NCBI GenBank assembly: GCA_027563935.2
Contig: CM050453.2
Coordinates: 10,930,001-10,994,000 of the forward strand
Reading direction: 5' to 3'
Source: Costus lasius
Taxonomy: Eukaryota > Streptophyta > Magnoliopsida > Zingiberales > Costaceae
DNA length: 64,000 bases
The translations under genes and the position numbers were made by a program. Below the pieces are notes generated by a model. That model ran no database searches, was not told the DNA's origin, and saw only the letters and a list, made by a program, of their open reading frames with translations. How positions within the stretch are numbered: position 1 is the stretch's first letter; each line of letters opens with the position of its first letter. Below, piece by piece: positions 61,969 through 64,000 of this stretch.

Positions 61969-62628
61969 GGCTATGTTTCCTTCGATGGAAACGAGAGCGG
62001 AAAGGATAGAAAGGGAAATTTTCCCTTGTTTCTTACAGCGGACAGATTTCTAAGGAGGGAAAATAGTGCTATTTTCCCTAGTTTAGCATCCACGCAAATC
62101 GAGCGAAAAATGAGATGAACGCCTCTTGCGACTACTGCACGCTCACCGATGCATGAGACGACGCTACTACTCGCTGACTTCTTCGCCTGCGTCGGAGCAG
62201 GCTCCACCTTCTTCGCTCGTATGAGTTGGAAAGCATCATACTTCTCTACCGAGTTCGCTCCCCGCCGAGCTTGCTTGCGTCCCACCTCCCACAACGTCCT
62301 GCCTCCTACCTAGCTCCCCGTGTCCCACCTCCTGCAGTATCCCGCCTCCCCGTTGAGCTCCCCTGCCTCTCCCCAAGTTCCCCGGTGTCCCACCTCCCAC
62401 AGCATCCCGCTGAGCTCATGCCCACTGTTGCTGCCTCCTCGCCGAGCTCGTGCCCGCCGCTACCTCTGCCAAGCTCATGCTTGCGGCTACCTCTGTCGAG
62501 CTCGCTGCTCCCACCGTCCCATGATTTCTCTCACCATCAAGTGATATTTGGTTTCTTTCCCTTATTTTTTCCTTTCGTTCAAATTTTTCTTTCCCTCTTT
62601 GTTTTCTTCTTTCCATGGAAACATAGCT
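61969..62628. mobile_element. Tourist-type MITE, 660 bp, GC-rich interior
   Basis: TIRs are GGCTATGTTTCCTTCGATGG and, reverse complemented, AGCTATGTTTCCATGG, flanked by TTA at 61966-61968 and 62629-62631. The interior has repeated CCGAGCTC, CCCGCCGCTACCTC and CCCACCTCCC words. The 164-codon and other frames inside arise from this composition and are not genes. Confidence 0.85.
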
Positions 62629-62749
62629 TTAAAGTCAATAAGTCCTTAAGTTTGTTATATCCAAAAAGTCAATTTGAGAAAAACTCTATGAAGCAGTTTT
62701 GTATTATAACCCTTAAGTAGGTTCTAACTCAAAAGACCTTTGAAACTAA

Positions 62750-62910
62750 GAACTCGTTTGGCTTCACTATATTTAGAGAGAAACTATTTGATAATCATAA
62801 TTAGAAGCATGAAAAAGTAACTTAGAAGTAAAAGTTTTAGAAGCTAAAAGATGACATTTTTTTATTTTTTTGCCAACTTTTGCTTTTATAAAAGTGGGGC
62901 CAAAGAGCCT
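62750..62910. mobile_element. Tourist-type MITE, about 161 bp
   Basis: Ends GAACTCGTTTGGCTTC and, reverse complemented, AGGCTCTTTGGCCCC agree over most positions and are flanked by TAA on both sides (62747-62749, 62911-62913). Inner arms (AGCTTCTAAAAC-like) partly pair. Confidence 0.65.
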
Positions 62911-63007
62911 TAAGTTCTCATGCTAACTTTGCCTCGTAAGCATGAGCCTTAGCGCTAACTAAATCTTGATTGTACCTTAAAAACCAATAAAGTCCATGGG
63001 TAAATTT

Positions 63008-63835
63008 GAAAAAATTTTCTGAGCAACCCCTTGCTCAGGATTCCTGAGCACAGCCTCTTAGGAGTCCAGCACGTGTCTAACTTTGTGAATCTCAAGAAAG
63101 CCTACAATAAAAAGCAGCTCAATAAATTATTCCATTAACAGACGTTTATAGCTTCGTGTATAGTAGTGGACACGTTATTTTTTTATTATGATCTTAAGAT
63201 GCACATTTATTTTTCCATTTCTAGCATATTAAGATGCACGTTATTTTAGCATCACGTTATTTTTAACATCACATTAATTTTTAGTATGATCTCAAAATAA
63301 AAATATGAATTTCAATATGATATTTTTAGCATCTTAAGATCGTAAGTGCTTTAAAAATTATGGATAGTGTTCATGATCGTGGACACAGAATCCACGATGA
63401 TCGTGGACACAGCATCCACGATCATGGATATTAAAAAAATTATGGATAGTGTCCATGATCGTGGACACAGAATCCACGATGATCGTGGACACAGCATCCA
63501 CGATCATGGATATTAAAAAAATTATAGATATTTATGTAGGCTGCATCTATAATAATGTAGGCTGCATCCACGAAAATTAGCCTGCATTATCGTGAATGCA
63601 GCCTATATAAATATTCATTATTTTTTTAATATCCATGATCGTGGATTCTGTGTCCACGATCATTGTGGATGCAACCAAAAAGTACCGTGTTGTATGCATG
63701 TACACGGAGCTATTAACGTCCGTTAACTGAGTAATTTATTGAGCTGCTTTTTACTGTAGGCTTTTTTGAGATTCACAAAGTTAGACACGTGTTGGACTCC
63801 TAAGAGGCTGTGCTGGTTGCTCAGGAAATTTTTTC
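63008..63835. mobile_element. Mutator-like foldback element, 828 bp, with long TIRs
   Basis: The TIRs are about 160 bp long. Left reads GAAAAAATTTTCTGAGCAACC and right, reverse complemented, GGAAAAAATTTCCTGAGCAACC, then both share CACAGCCTCTTAGGAGTCCA and GCAGCTCAATAAATTA. Nine-base flanks are GGTAAATTT (62999-63007) and CGTAAATTT (63836-63844), 8/9 identical, fitting a Mutator-type duplication (an 8-bp hAT reading is possible). No transposase is present. The interior holds 82-bp tandem repeats of hairpins. Confidence 0.82.
63361..63524. repeat. Two 82-bp tandem repeats built of ATCGTGGA hairpins
   Basis: Units 63361-63442 and 63443-63524 are almost identical. Each contains GATCGTGGACACAGAATCCA then CGATGATCGTGGACACAGCA then TCCACGATC, so ATCGTGGA pairs with TCCACGAT twice per unit. 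A partial inverted version occurs near 63637-63670. Confidence 0.9.
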
Positions 63836-64000
63836 CGTAAATTTTGCCTTATAGGCTTTGAGACCAACATACCTACTAAGTCCATAGTTTTTATTTCTTA
63901 GTCTTGTTTTCTATTATTGTTATCTATTATCACAACTATAGTGAACTATATTATACTATACTATTAAAATATTAAAATTATTTGGTAAACAGCCTCTTAA

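Noticed and set aside
62226..62720. 164-codon Pro/Ser-rich frame
   Set aside because: Most of it is the GC-rich interior of a Tourist MITE with TTA duplications. The frame has no start context or domain and runs past the element end.
63361..63524. CRISPR-like or satellite array
   Set aside because: There are only two 82-bp units, with internal hairpins and no unique spacers, and they are enclosed within a Mutator-like element.

Overview
The window is nuclear DNA of a flowering plant, most likely a monocot. Evidence for this is GT-AG spliced plant gene families, GC-rich single-exon or first exons (subtilase, TCP, HOTHEAD-like) in an AT-rich background, a miR399 precursor, and dense nested plant transposons. 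I cannot name the species; very long introns (7.8 and 10.1 kb) argue against a compact grass-type gene structure. There are five protein-coding genes and one microRNA gene, about one gene per 11 kb. Almost everything between and inside them is transposon-derived.

Layout. 2-1792 (+): 3' part of a subtilisin-like serine protease, cut by the window edge. 2866-3885 (-): class I TCP transcription factor, convergent with the subtilase, with a GC-rich upstream region carrying three class I TCP-type sites. 5.1-23.7 kb: a repeat block. It holds a 4.17-kb foldback element (inverted arms carrying a Myb/SANT-like transposon gene, a solo LTR in its loop), a Tourist MITE, two degraded Copia elements in opposite orientations, a hAT MITE with a perfect 8-bp target duplication, and a gag-only (TR-GAG type) LTR element inserted in the Copia reverse transcriptase. 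23788-23897 (-): a miR399 hairpin with two PHR1-type P1BS sites just upstream. 24560-26699 (-): HOTHEAD-like GMC oxidoreductase, four exons, 570 aa. 29466-42434 (+): CCCH zinc-finger/WD40 protein (ZFWD), nine exons, 421 aa, with 3.3-kb and 7.8-kb introns; the larger carries a TRIM nested in a MITE, and a second hAT-like element. 44195-57744 (-): A-type cyclin-dependent kinase (CDKA/cdc2, PSTAIRE), eight coding exons, 294 aa, with a 10.1-kb intron holding an antisense hAT transposase relic that hosts further insertions. 57.7-64 kb: CDKA promoter (E2F-type and TCP-type sites), then intergenic DNA packed with Tourist MITEs, a solo LTR inside a MITE, and a Mutator-like foldback with 82-bp tandem repeats.

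All three spliced genes reconstruct to CDS lengths divisible by three with expected family lengths, so I consider the exon models firm. The genes are not an operon. Shared themes are growth and cell-cycle control (TCP, CDKA), phosphate signalling (MIR399) and cuticle/organ-fusion biology (HOTHEAD family). The most notable observations are the unannotated MIR399 locus, a hAT-like MITE that duplicated a CDKA 5' splice site, the foldback element, and a gag gene whose only stops over 1.1 kb are four TAG codons consistent with CAG decay.
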